Of a stretch of DNA of 64,000 bases, positions 8,286 to 17,130 are shown piece by piece. A program made the position numbers and the translations under genes. The stretch spans positions 186,001-250,000 of the forward strand of contig NZ_CP017157.1 in NCBI RefSeq assembly GCF_001729485.1. The letters run 5' to 3'. The stretch's first letter is position 1; the number at the start of each line of letters is the position of its first letter. This stretch comes from Streptomyces lydicus. Its GTDB lineage: Bacteria; Actinomycetota; Actinomycetes; Streptomycetales; Streptomycetaceae. The notes beneath the pieces were generated by a model that was not told the DNA's origin, searched no databases, and was given only the letters and a program-made list of their open reading frames with translations.

Positions 8286-8963
8286 ATGCCCCCACGCCCC
8301 GCTGCCCCCACCCTTCCGGTCCTCCCGTACCGCAAACCGACCCGTGGCCGGGACTACTGGGTCCTGGACGACGTGCTGCCGGACCCGGGTGCCGTACGGG
8401 AACGCTGCCTGGACCGGAACGACTGGACCGAGGGATACCCCCACAAGCCCGAGAGCTGGCCGGGCCTGCGCACCATGCCGGCCCTGGAACCCGGCGAGTT
8501 GGCCCGTGTCGAGAAGCTGGTGAGAAAGGCGACCGGTGCCCCGAGGATCTGGGCCGAACGTCCCGCCGGCGGCGGTACCGTCAACCACAACTGCGTCCAG
8601 GTCGTCGGTGCGGGCGAGTGCGAGCCCCGCCCGCACACCGACTCCCGCAGCCTCTGCCGCTACGCGGCCGTGCTGTACCTCAACCCCCTGGTCACCCGGG
8701 ACTTCGGTACCAGCTTCTGCCGCCAGCGCCTCCCGGGCGGCGCACTCGGCGGCAACCAGGTGGCCGCTCCGCACAACAACCTGGTCGACGCGCTCGGGAC
8801 CCGCTATGTCGCACCGGACTCCTTCGTCGAGGACCTCCGCGTCCCGCACCGCCTCAACCGGTTGCTGCTCTACTCCGCGAACCTGATACACACGGCCACC
8901 GGTTACTGCGGCACGACCCTGGAGGAGAAACGGATGACGGCGGTCTTCTTCTGGATGGCCTGA
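8286..8963 (+). CDS. DUF6445-like 2OG-Fe(II) oxygenase-fold protein
   Basis: 225 residues from ATG 8286. The jelly-roll iron site is recognisable: H117-x-D119 in PRPHTDSRSLCRY, and a distal His202 in NLIHTATGYCG, with strands YAAVLYLNP between. This matches the DUF6445 group of putative prolyl-hydroxylase-like oxygenases. If active it would use Fe(II), O2 and 2-oxoglutarate; the substrate is unknown. It is a single-gene unit, convergent with the DUF4142 gene (44-bp gap). An alternative is a non-catalytic member of the fold, but both metal motifs look intact. Confidence 0.65.
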   Translation: MPPRPAAPTLPVLPYRKPTRGRDYWVLDDVLPDPGAVRERCLDRNDWTEGYPHKPESWPGLRTMPALEPGELARVEKLVRKATGAPRIWAERPAGGGTVNHNCVQVVGAGECEPRPHTDSRSLCRYAAVLYLNPLVTRDFGTSFCRQRLPGGALGGNQVAAPHNNLVDALGTRYVAPDSFVEDLRVPHRLNRLLLYSANLIHTATGYCGTTLEEKRMTAVFFWMA

Positions 8964-9006
8964 CCGCTTCACGATGCGGTGACCCTGTTCCGTCGGTCGG
9001 TGCACG

Positions 9007-9678
9007 TCACTTGGGAATGGTCGAGGCGACGTCGTCGAGGGTGGTGTCCCGGACGAGACCGGTGTCCTCCAGGACGTCCATATGGTCCTGGACGGTGTTG
9101 TTCGCCTGCGTCGCCAAGCGCCGTATCAAATCGTTCTTGGTGCTTGCGCGGACTTCACCGATGGTGATGAATATCTTGCCGTGGGATGCCCGGAGCAGGT
9201 CCACGAAGAGCTGGTCGAAGGCGTGGCCCTGGGCATTCTTCAACTGCTCGACCCAGCCCTGTTGTTCCGCGCTGGCCTGGTCCGGGATCGGCACGTTCAA
9301 TGCCTCGGAGTCCTCGCGGTCCAGTTGGTCGAGCTTGCTGTGCCCGTCGAGCAGGTGCATCCCCGCGCGTTTGATGGCTTCGCTCGACGCGTGCGTCTGG
9401 GCGAGCCGGCCCGCCGGCATCTCCCACAGGCCGGCCTGCCGGACCTTGGTGAGGAAGAGCTTGTCCAGCGCGGTGAGTGCGCCGGTGTTGCTCGACTGAG
9501 GGGCGGCCTGGACGGCCCCCGCCGCCGGGAGGTTCGCGGAGACCGACTCGTTGGCGGAACTGTTTCTCTGCGTGAGCCACACGGATACGGCGGCGACCAC
9601 TGCCACGAGTGCGACGGCAGCGGCCATCAGGCGGCCACGACGGGATGTGGTCCGCGGATTCCGCGCGTGCGATTTCAT
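9007..9678 (-). CDS. secreted DUF4142 protein
   Basis: 223 residues from ATG 9678, the second of two tandem ATGs, chosen because AGGAGG is 4 nt away, against 1 nt for the first. Residues 1-40 form an Arg-rich signal anchor (RRGRLMAAAVALVAVVAAVS). The remainder matches the DUF4142 ferritin-like helical pattern: TALDKLFLTKVRQAGLWEMP, HLLDGHSKLDQL, HAFDQLFVDLLRASHGK and the C-terminal DHMDVLEDTGLV typical of Streptomyces members. These proteins are exported and of unknown function, possibly metal- or stress-related. A 372-bp upstream region separates it from the T7SS locus. Confidence 0.82.
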   Translation of the reverse strand: MKSHARNPRTTSRRGRLMAAAVALVAVVAAVSVWLTQRNSSANESVSANLPAAGAVQAAPQSSNTGALTALDKLFLTKVRQAGLWEMPAGRLAQTHASSEAIKRAGMHLLDGHSKLDQLDREDSEALNVPIPDQASAEQQGWVEQLKNAQGHAFDQLFVDLLRASHGKIFITIGEVRASTKNDLIRRLATQANNTVQDHMDVLEDTGLVRDTTLDDVASTIPK

Positions 9679-10050
9679 CATGCCTCCTGAAGTGCCCGAC
9701 GGTTCGTCGTGCGGGCGCTGTGGCGCCTGGCATTGCTGGGGCACGGACCACGCTAACTTTTGCACTGGGCAAGCGAGTTGATTCAGCGATGATGCGCAAA
9801 AGCGCGCAGCGCACAACTGCCGTCGCCTATGCTCCCGCCTTTTCCCGCCCTCTCCCGCCGTCCCCGTCGGCCTCCCGGCTGACCGCTGTGCACCCGTGGG
9901 GGACGTGGCCGCGGCCCGGACCGGCGTGTCCGCCCTGCCGTGTTTGTCACCGTTCCGCAACAGCCGTGAACCGCCCCGACGGGTGCCCCGTACAGCCCGG
10001 TGTGCGCGGCTCAGCGGCCGCGGCGATACCCAACGAGAGAAGGAATCGAC
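9679..10050. other. divergent intergenic region with a dyad
   Basis: 372 bp between the DUF4142 gene and the first WXG100-like gene; both promoters should lie here. An inverted repeat CTTTTGC (9757-9763) / GCAAAAG (9796-9802) stands out against the GC-rich background and may be an operator. I see no gene. Confidence 0.4.
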
Positions 10051-10350
10051 ATGGCCGGCGGCAACATCAAGATCAGCCCGGACGAGATGCGGGAGGCGTC
10101 GACCTGGCTGCAGAACCAGAAGGAACTGATGCAGCAGAGCCTCCACGAGGCCAACACCAAGATGGACGAGATGGTCGAGGCCGCCTACGCCACCCCCGGC
10201 TCCGAGAGCAAGTTCCGTCCGTACTGGGAGGAGTACAAGAACGGCACGGAGAAGGCGATCGAGGGTCTGCAGGGCGTCAGTGAGTTCATCAAGCAGGTCG
10301 CCGACGCGTTCGTCGACACCGACGACCAGACGGCCGGCTCCATCGGCTGA
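10051..10350 (+). CDS. WXG100-like type VII secretion protein
   Basis: 99 residues, the standard size of an ESAT-6/WXG100 helical hairpin, from ATG 10051 with GAGAGAAGGAA upstream. Two amphipathic helices (about 10-42 and 50-85) flank a turn around YATPGSESKFRPYWEEYKNG; the position of the WxG motif reads W-E-E, so the Gly is replaced. It is first in a four-gene run with a second WXG100-like protein, a 241-residue protein and an Rhs toxin. It may be a secreted structural substrate, or a targeting partner for the toxin's helical N-terminus, like Lap proteins for LXG toxins. Confidence 0.8.
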   Translation: MAGGNIKISPDEMREASTWLQNQKELMQQSLHEANTKMDEMVEAAYATPGSESKFRPYWEEYKNGTEKAIEGLQGVSEFIKQVADAFVDTDDQTAGSIG

Positions 10351-10363
10351 CGCGCCCCGCACC

Positions 10364-10400
10364 GTCCGGCCCCGCTCTCCTTGTGAGGGCGGGGCCGGAC
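10364..10400 (+). terminator. hairpin between the two WXG100-like genes
   Basis: 12-bp stem GTCCGGCCCCGC (10364-10375) / GCGGGGCCGGAC (10389-10400), 14 bp after the first gene's stop. It could attenuate transcription and make the first protein more abundant than the downstream ones. Confidence 0.55.
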
Positions 10401-10425
10401 CGCCGGAGCAGGAGGGGAGACATCG

Positions 10426-10734
10426 ATGGGCCGCATCAGCGTGCCTGTGCAGGACCTGAAGGACACGGTCAAGGAGCTCCAGAACATCGGGGATCTGCTC
10501 GGGGACTCCGCGACGCTCTTCCACGCCGCGGGCGACCGGAAGGACTTCAAGAGCTTCGCCGGCGACAGCAAACTCGCGCACGCCCTCGACGAGTTCGACA
10601 GGGCGTGGGGCGAGGGTCACGAGCGGGTCCGCGACAACGTGAAGACGTTCTCCGACAACGTGGACACGATCGCTGAGAACTTCACGCAGACGGACGACGA
10701 CAGCGCCAAGGCGCTGGAGAAGAAGGACGCGTGA
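10426..10734 (+). CDS. second WXG100-like protein
   Basis: 102 residues from ATG 10426, with GGAGGGGAGAC upstream. It is charged and helical, with a central turn at RAWGEGHERV where WXG100 proteins have W-x-G; the exact W-x-G spacing is not kept. N- and C-terminal helices (VQDLKDTVKELQNIGDLLGD; VRDNVKTFSDNVDTIAENF) fit the ESAT-6-like hairpin. The tail has no clear YxxxD/E export signal. It lies 75 bp after the first WXG100-like gene and 31 bp before the next, which suggests one operon. It probably pairs with the first protein or with the toxin. Confidence 0.75.
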   Translation: MGRISVPVQDLKDTVKELQNIGDLLGDSATLFHAAGDRKDFKSFAGDSKLAHALDEFDRAWGEGHERVRDNVKTFSDNVDTIAENFTQTDDDSAKALEKKDA

Positions 10735-10765
10735 CGGGAGACGTCGCGCGGAAGGGAAAGGCGTC

Positions 10766-11491
10766 ATGACGCAACCGGTCACGGAGCGGCCCGAGGCCGC
10801 GCCCGCGGGCTACACCCTGCGGTTCCCCGACTCCTGGTGGCAGCTCGACCTCGACCCGAGCACCCGGGACGCGTCGATCCGGCGCCGTATCGAGGACCAG
10901 GTGAAGCAGGCTCCGCAGCTCTCCCGCGAGCAGGTGGACGCGCTGATCCGCACCACCCGGCGCACCGCCCGCGAGGCGCATGCGCAGGGCGCGCTGCGGG
11001 CGTCGGGGATGCTCCGGATTCTGCGCGCGGGCAGTGGCCCCCTGGTGCTCAGCGCCACGATGGTCGTGCTCCGGATCTCCGTCCCCGAGGAGCAGTCGGA
11101 GGATCTGGCGGACCTCGTCGTCGCGACCGCCATGCAGCTCGGCACCGAGGCGGAAGGCAGCGGACTGCCGCCCGGCGAGGTGGAGGTGGTGGAACTGCCC
11201 GAGGTCGGAGCGGCCGGGCGGATCACCAGGATCGAGGAAGTGGACTACCAGGGGACACGGGTGCCCACCGCGGTGCGGCACACCCTGATCCCGGTGCCGA
11301 ACAGCCGGGACTACCTGGTGCTCGCCAGCTCCACCCCCAACGTGGATCTGGCGGAGCAGTTCTACGAGGTCTTCGACGCGATCGCGGAGTCGTTCCGCTT
11401 CGAGGACCCGGCCGGCACGTCCGGCGCAGTGGACCCGGCGGCGGAAGCGGCCGGTGGAGGCCCCATGGGCGAAGCAGACAAGGGAAAGTGA
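10766..11491 (+). CDS. T7SS-locus protein, family not recognised
   Basis: 241 residues from ATG 10766 with GGAAGGGAAAG upstream. There is no signal peptide or membrane helix. An early motif GYTLRFPDSWWQLDLDPSTR precedes a helical segment (about 35-75) and then alternating strands and helices to about 215; the tail is Ala/Gly-rich and disordered. I do not recognise a family. Its fixed place between WXG100-like genes and the toxin, and a 10-bp gap to the toxin, suggest a cytosolic chaperone or adaptor for toxin export, comparable in position to EspG. This is inferred from context only. Confidence 0.6.
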   Translation: MTQPVTERPEAAPAGYTLRFPDSWWQLDLDPSTRDASIRRRIEDQVKQAPQLSREQVDALIRTTRRTAREAHAQGALRASGMLRILRAGSGPLVLSATMVVLRISVPEEQSEDLADLVVATAMQLGTEAEGSGLPPGEVEVVELPEVGAAGRITRIEEVDYQGTRVPTAVRHTLIPVPNSRDYLVLASSTPNVDLAEQFYEVFDAIAESFRFEDPAGTSGAVDPAAEAAGGGPMGEADKGK

Positions 11492-11501
11492 GGTCGCGGC
11501 C

Positions 11502-14500
11502 ATGGCGCGTCCAGCAGTGTCCGATTGGGAATCGGTCTTCGGGTTCGACGACGACCCGACCCCGGGTGATCCGGAAGTACTCGGACAGCTCGCCCGCAGC
11601 TACCGTTCCGTAGCCGATAACGCGGGCGACGCCCTGCCCCTCGTCTCCGGCCTGGAGAACAAACAGGTCGGCGAGGGAAAGACCATGGAGAAGCTCCGGG
11701 ACAAGCTGGGCGACCTGGCCAACCAGGTGCGCAAGCTGCACAGTTCCTACGACCTGGCGGCCGGCGCCCTGGACACGTATGTGCATTCACTGCGTGATCA
11801 GCAGCGGAACGCCGACAACGCGCTGGAGAAGGGGCGCGAGGCCAAGGAGCGGCTGGCGTCGGCCACCGAGGTGGTGCGTGCGGCCGGTGCCGACATCAGC
11901 CGGCTGGACGGGGTCACCCACCCGCCGGACGACACCGAGGCGCGGGCGAGCACCCGGCGCGCGCTGGACGAGGCCCACAACAAGCAGTCCACGGCGCAGT
12001 CGCACGCCGATGACGCGCAGGCGGACCTCGACGCGGCCCGTCTGCTGGCGGAGGACGCGCGGCAGGTGCGTGAGGAGGACGCCTCCACGGCGGCGCAGAA
12101 GCTGGACGACGCGCGGAGCGAGTCGGTCGACGGCTACAGCCTGTGGGACAAGATCAAGAAGGCGTTGAGTACGGCCTTCGGCATCATCAGCGCGGTGCTG
12201 GGCGTGCTGGCGATGCTGATACCCGGCCTGCAGGGCATCGGCATCGCCCTGACGATCGGCAGCATCGTGGCCGGCGCGGTGTCGCTGGGCATCAACCTGT
12301 CCGTGATGGCGGAAACCGGCGAGTGGAACGTACTGGAGATCGTGCTCGGCGTCGTGGGCCTGGTCGGGGGCGGGGCCGCGGCCCTCAAGGGCCTCGGGGG
12401 GATCGGTTCGGCCCTCAAGGGGGTCAAGCCCACCTCGGTCAAGCCGAACAACATCCGCGTCGTCAGCCGGGAACCGAAGAACCGCAAATGCGAGGGCGAC
12501 CCGGTCGACGTGGCCAGCGGCGAAATGCTGCTGGCGCAGACCGATGTGTCGCTGCCCGGCGTGCTGCCGCTGGTGGTCTCCCGTACGCATCTCTCCACGT
12601 ACCGCTACGGCCAGTTCTTCGGCCCGTCCTGGGCCTCCCCCCTGGACGCGCGCCTCGAAGTGGACGACCGGGGACGCGTGTCGTGGGCCCGCGAGGACGG
12701 CTCGATCCTGACCTACCCGGGCCTTCCCGCCGCCGGCTCCGACGATGCGGTGTGGCCCGAGGAGGGCCCCCGCCTGCCGCTGACCTGCGCGGGAACCGGT
12801 GCCGAGGGGGAGGTCAGCTACCTCGTCTCCGATCCGCACACCGGCCTCGTCCGCACCTTCGCGGACCACCCCGACGACGACAGCGGCCTGTACTGGCTGA
12901 CCCGGTGGCACGACCGCAACGACAACGAAGTCGTGGTGTCCCGGCTGGCGGACGGCACCCCGACCGCGCTGGTCCACTCCGGCGGCTACCACGTCGACGT
13001 CCACTGCACCGCCGGCCTGCTGACCGGGCTGTCGCTCGCCACGCCCGAGGGCCCGGTCGAGCTCACGTCCTACCAGCACGACGCGGACGGCAACCTCACG
13101 CACGTGGTGAACTCCACCGGCAAACCGCTGGTGTTCGGCTACGACGACCGGTCCCGGATCACCTCCTGGACGGACCGGAACAACTCCACCTACCGCTACG
13201 TCTACGACGACGACAACCGCGTCACGGAGACCATCGGCCCCGAGGGCTACCTCTCCTCCCGCTGGACCTACGACCCTGCCGAGCGCCGGACGCACTACAC
13301 CGACGCCTGCGGCGCCACGACCGTCTTCCAGCTCAACGACCTGTACCAGGTCATCGGCGAGACCGACCCCCTGGGCCACACCACCACCTCCGAGTGGGAC
13401 CGCTACGACAACCTCCTGTCCCGCACCGACGCCCTCGGCCACACCGTCCGGTACGAGTACGACTTGGCGCACAACCCCACTGCCGTCCAGCTCCCGGACG
13501 GCAGCCGGTCCACGGCGACGTACAACGGACTGAACCTCCCGCTCTCCTCGACCGGTTACGACGGGACGACGTGGCGCTGCGAGTACGACGAGCGGGGCAA
13601 TCTCACCGCCATGACCGCCCCGGACGGGGGCGCCATCAGGTTCACCCGCGACCGCGCGGGTGCCATCGCGACCGCAACCGACGCGTCGGGCGCGGCAGCC
13701 ACGTATGACAACGACGACGCCGGTCTGCCCCTCTCCGTCACCGATGCCTCCGGCGGAACCGCCCTGCTCGAACGCGACGCGTTCGGCCGCCCCACCGCCG
13801 TCACCGACCCACTGGGTGCGATCACCCGCACGGTATATACCGTCGAAGGCCGCGTAGCGGAGCGCACATACCCCGACGGCCGTACCGAGCACCTCACCTG
13901 GGACGGCGAGGGCAACTGCCTCACGTCCACCAACCCCGCAGGGGCCACCACCCGCTTCGAGTACACGCATTTCGACCGGCTCGCGGCGCGTACCGAGCCC
14001 GACGGCGCCCGGTCCACCTTCGTCTACGACGCCGAGCTCCGCCTCATCCGGGTCACCAACCCGCAGGGCCTGCACTGGGATTACACCTACGACCGCGTCG
14101 GCCGTCTCCTCAAGGAGGCCGACTTCGACAACCGCGAAATCCGTTATGCCCACGACGCGGCGGGGCGGGTCACCTCGCGCACGACGCCGCTCGGCCAGGA
14201 GATCAGCTACACGTACAACGAACTCGGCAAGCTGACGTCCAAGGACGCGGCCGGGGTGCGGACCGACTACACCTATGACGCCGCCGGCGCTCTCCTCCGC
14301 GCGGTGTCCCCCAGCTCCACGCTCGCTTTCGAGCGGGACATCATGGGGAGCCTGCTGTCGGAAACCGTCGACGGACGCACCACCCGCTACACCTACGACG
14401 TCATGGGGCGCCGCACCTCCCGCACCACGCCCACCGGCGCGTACACCGAACTCGCCTACGACGGGGCGGGTCACCGCAGCGCCCTGACGACCGACGGTCA

Positions 14501-16010
14501 CCGCATGGAGTTCACCCACGATCTCCGCGGCCATGAGCTGTCCCGCACCCTGGGCACGGCCGCCTCGCCGGTCGCCGTGACCACAGCCTGGGACATGGCC
14601 GGTCGCCCCGTCGCACAGCGGCTGACCACCCCGGGCGGGGACCTCCGGGACCGCCACTACGCGTACCGGGCGGACAACTACGTCACCGCCATCACCGACG
14701 AGGTGACGGGGACGAGCAGGCAGATGGAACTCGACGGGGCGGGGCGCCCGTTGACGGTCACCGCCGAGGGCTGGACCGAGTCCTACGCCTACGACAAGGC
14801 AGGCAACCAGATCGAGGCCACCTGGCCCGACAAGGCGCCGCGCACCGAGGCCCGCGGCTCCCGGACCTACACCGACACCCGTCTGCTCTCCGCCGGCGCG
14901 GTCCGGTACGAATACGACGAGGGGGGCCGCACGGTGCTGCGGCAGAAGCGCCGTCTGTCGAAGAAGCCCGACACCTGGCGCTACGAGTGGGACGCCGAGG
15001 ACCACCTCGTCGCCTGCGTCACGCCCGACGGCACCCGGTGGCACTACACCTACGACCCGATGGGCCGCCGCACCGCCAAGTACCGCATGGCGGAGGACGG
15101 CGTCACGGCGGCCGAAGCGGTGTACTTCACCTGGGACGAAACGCGGCTCGCCGAGCAGACAGACGGCACCACCGGCGTCATACTCACCTGGGACCACGAC
15201 GGCCACCGCCCCCTCACGCAGCTGGAGCGCAAGCCGAGGAGCCAGGACGAGTTCGACTCCCGCTTCTTCGCCATGGTCACCGACCTCGTCGGCACCCCCA
15301 CCGAACTCGTCGACGAGCAGGGCGCCATCGCCTGGCGCTCCCGCACCACCCTGTGGGGCCTCACCACACGCAACCGGGACGCGATCGCCCACACGCCGCT
15401 GCGTTTCCCCGGGCAGTACGCGGACCCCGAAACGGGCCTGCACTACAACTACTTCCGGCACTACGACCCCGAGACCGCCCGTTACACGACGCCGGACCCG
15501 CTCGGCCTCGACCCCGCCCCCAACCCCCGTACCTATCCACACAATCCCCACACGTGGTTCGACGCCCTCGGGCTCGCGCCGTCGTGCCAAGAGTTGGAGG
15601 ACCTTTCCAAGGATGTGGCCAACGTGCTGCCCGAGGGGGGCCGGGGGTACCAGACGGTCGCCGCGGTCGTTGACAGAAATGGACAGATCTGGGTGTCCGG
15701 CACGAGTAATAGCAAATTGACGCAGGCGCAGAAGGACCTCGTCACGGCTCGGGGAGCCAAGTACCTGGACAACGACCAGTACATTTCTCCGACGCAGATG
15801 AAGGGCCATGCGGAGGAGAACCTTCTGGAATGGCTCGACAGGGTGGGCCTGAAACCCTCGCACGGCGCAGCCAGCCGCAATATTTGCGACGAGTATTGCG
15901 AACCTCTTATCAGGGCCTTCGGCGGTAAGGTGGACGGACCCATACACTCCCGAGGCCGTGGCACGAAGATGCGACATTTCCAATTCCCGGCGCCGCCGGA
16001 CACGCCATAG
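11502..16010 (+). CDS. Rhs/YD-repeat polymorphic toxin with T7SS-type N-terminus and deaminase-like tip
   Basis: 1502 residues from ATG 11502. Residues 1-215 are helical coiled-coil and begin like the 'putative T7SS-secreted' signal domain (DDPTPGDPEVLGQLARSYRS). A hydrophobic segment covers about 218-310 (two to three helices). The DUF6531 entry domain starts at about 331 (GDPVDVASGEMLLAQTDV). YD repeats fill about 540-1240 (YTYDxxGR units), and the Rhs core ends at about 1300-1345 (FPGQYADPETGLHYNYFRHY, then DPLGL). The tip, about 1360-1502, is variable, with lower GC. It carries KGHAEENLLEWL (about 1434) and NICDEYC (about 1460), the HAE and Cys-pair zinc motifs of the nucleic-acid deaminase fold. 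It is probably an intercellular toxin; the following gene is the expected immunity gene. Confidence 0.85.
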   Translation: MARPAVSDWESVFGFDDDPTPGDPEVLGQLARSYRSVADNAGDALPLVSGLENKQVGEGKTMEKLRDKLGDLANQVRKLHSSYDLAAGALDTYVHSLRDQQRNADNALEKGREAKERLASATEVVRAAGADISRLDGVTHPPDDTEARASTRRALDEAHNKQSTAQSHADDAQADLDAARLLAEDARQVREEDASTAAQKLDDARSESVDGYSLWDKIKKALSTAFGIISAVLGVLAMLIPGLQGIGIALTIGSIVAGAVSLGINLSVMAETGEWNVLEIVLGVVGLVGGGAAALKGLGGIGSALKGVKPTSVKPNNIRVVSREPKNRKCEGDPVDVASGEMLLAQTDVSLPGVLPLVVSRTHLSTYRYGQFFGPSWASPLDARLEVDDRGRVSWAREDGSILTYPGLPAAGSDDAVWPEEGPRLPLTCAGTGAEGEVSYLVSDPHTGLVRTFADHPDDDSGLYWLTRWHDRNDNEVVVSRLADGTPTALVHSGGYHVDVHCTAGLLTGLSLATPEGPVELTSYQHDADGNLTHVVNSTGKPLVFGYDDRSRITSWTDRNNSTYRYVYDDDNRVTETIGPEGYLSSRWTYDPAERRTHYTDACGATTVFQLNDLYQVIGETDPLGHTTTSEWDRYDNLLSRTDALGHTVRYEYDLAHNPTAVQLPDGSRSTATYNGLNLPLSSTGYDGTTWRCEYDERGNLTAMTAPDGGAIRFTRDRAGAIATATDASGAAATYDNDDAGLPLSVTDASGGTALLERDAFGRPTAVTDPLGAITRTVYTVEGRVAERTYPDGRTEHLTWDGEGNCLTSTNPAGATTRFEYTHFDRLAARTEPDGARSTFVYDAELRLIRVTNPQGLHWDYTYDRVGRLLKEADFDNREIRYAHDAAGRVTSRTTPLGQEISYTYNELGKLTSKDAAGVRTDYTYDAAGALLRAVSPSSTLAFERDIMGSLLSETVDGRTTRYTYDVMGRRTSRTTPTGAYTELAYDGAGHRSALTTDGHRMEFTHDLRGHELSRTLGTAASPVAVTTAWDMAGRPVAQRLTTPGGDLRDRHYAYRADNYVTAITDEVTGTSRQMELDGAGRPLTVTAEGWTESYAYDKAGNQIEATWPDKAPRTEARGSRTYTDTRLLSAGAVRYEYDEGGRTVLRQKRRLSKKPDTWRYEWDAEDHLVACVTPDGTRWHYTYDPMGRRTAKYRMAEDGVTAAEAVYFTWDETRLAEQTDGTTGVILTWDHDGHRPLTQLERKPRSQDEFDSRFFAMVTDLVGTPTELVDEQGAIAWRSRTTLWGLTTRNRDAIAHTPLRFPGQYADPETGLHYNYFRHYDPETARYTTPDPLGLDPAPNPRTYPHNPHTWFDALGLAPSCQELEDLSKDVANVLPEGGRGYQTVAAVVDRNGQIWVSGTSNSKLTQAQKDLVTARGAKYLDNDQYISPTQMKGHAEENLLEWLDRVGLKPSHGAASRNICDEYCEPLIRAFGGKVDGPIHSRGRGTKMRHFQFPAPPDTP

Positions 16011-16045
16011 CGCTCGTAGCACCCCACGAGAAACGGGAAGCACAC

Positions 16046-17068
16046 ATGCCCGAAGAAATGGTCCTGCAACTCATCAGCGAGGAGTCCGTCGAAGGAGTCG
16101 CGGAAGCCTGGGGACGTCATGAGGGACGGCAGTTCCGGGACGGGGCGTTGCGGCTGGTGACACGCGTCGCGGACCTGGTGGTTGTCAGGACGGTGCGTTC
16201 GTCCGCCCAGCCGCCGCTCTTTTCCGCCGACAGCCTCTCCGTACCGCTGGCGGACCTCGCCGAGTGCCATTACGTGACACCGACCAGGGGTGGCTTCGCA
16301 GTGTGCCGGCACGACTCGGTGTCGTACCACTCCCGTAGCGGTGCGGTCGAATGGAGCTTCCGGCACTTTCCCTGGGACGACGACCCCATCGGCAGCGGAG
16401 CCTGTGCGGAAACCCCGGACGGTCGCCACCTGCTCGTCGTCGTTCCCGGAACTCCCGACGATGCCGGGGAATATCCAGGCGACCGCTGCGTTCTCCTCGA
16501 ATCGGGAACCGGGCAGGTGATCGACGAGACGCTTCTCCCGTCGTTCTCCGCCTCCTACACCCTGGATGTTCCCTTTCGGCAGGTCTCGACATTTTTCCTG
16601 TCCGCAGGGCAGGGCCAGGACGGTGCGTATTCCTGGAAGGTGGATATTGCGGAGGGTCGTCTCCACCTCACGGAGCTCGCATCGGGCATGGAGCGTGTGA
16701 CGGGCGTCCGGCGCAACAGAGTTCTGGTGCAGGCTGTTGGAGGCAGCTGGTTGCAGGTCCGGAGTGCTGTCCCTGACGGAACTCCGCACATCGAAGCCGA
16801 GACGAAGCCGGAGGATGTGCGGGCCGAGCAGGAGTCGTACCTCACCGGTGACTCCGGATTTGTCGATGACTCCCACGTCATTGCCGCTGTGGGCGACGAA
16901 TGGTGGTCCGAGGAAACCGAGCACTTCCTGCTCGACGCGGCGGACCTGACCGTTCGCCAGCGGGTGCGGTACCCGTTCCCCGTCGGCCTGGCTCCGAAAG
17001 CCCTCGGTGACGGTACGTGGATCACCTCGAACGGAACTGACGTGCAGCGCTGGCGTATCGCGCAGTAA
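16046..17068 (+). CDS. candidate immunity protein for the Rhs tip
   Basis: 340 residues from ATG 16046, 35 bp after the toxin stop, with GGGAAG upstream. No signal peptide or membrane helix, so it is cytosolic as an immunity protein should be. It is rich in beta strands with recurring 'DxxTGxVxxxxxL' turns (RCVLLESGTGQVIDETLLP; AADLTVRQRVRYPFP), suggesting a beta-propeller or beta-sandwich. I recognise no family. Base composition is less GC-biased than its neighbours, matching the toxin tip, so the two may have been acquired together. A perfect 13-bp hairpin follows. The immunity role is inferred from position only. Confidence 0.6.
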   Translation: MPEEMVLQLISEESVEGVAEAWGRHEGRQFRDGALRLVTRVADLVVVRTVRSSAQPPLFSADSLSVPLADLAECHYVTPTRGGFAVCRHDSVSYHSRSGAVEWSFRHFPWDDDPIGSGACAETPDGRHLLVVVPGTPDDAGEYPGDRCVLLESGTGQVIDETLLPSFSASYTLDVPFRQVSTFFLSAGQGQDGAYSWKVDIAEGRLHLTELASGMERVTGVRRNRVLVQAVGGSWLQVRSAVPDGTPHIEAETKPEDVRAEQESYLTGDSGFVDDSHVIAAVGDEWWSEETEHFLLDAADLTVRQRVRYPFPVGLAPKALGDGTWITSNGTDVQRWRIAQ

Positions 17069-17083
17069 TGAACGTGCCTGCAC

Positions 17084-17118
17084 GAGGGCTCCCGCCGATC
17101 CCACCGGCGGGAGCCCTC
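17084..17118. terminator. strong bidirectional terminator
   Basis: Perfect 13-bp stem GAGGGCTCCCGCC (17084-17096) / GGCGGGAGCCCTC (17106-17118) with a 9-nt loop, between the convergent immunity and ATPase genes. Confidence 0.85.
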
Positions 17119-17130
17119 TGTGCCGGGACC

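Noticed and set aside
11787..16043. 1418-codon open frame antisense to the Rhs gene
   Set aside because: Mirror of a GC-rich repeat protein; no motif, no ribosome binding site and biased Val/Gly/Arg composition.
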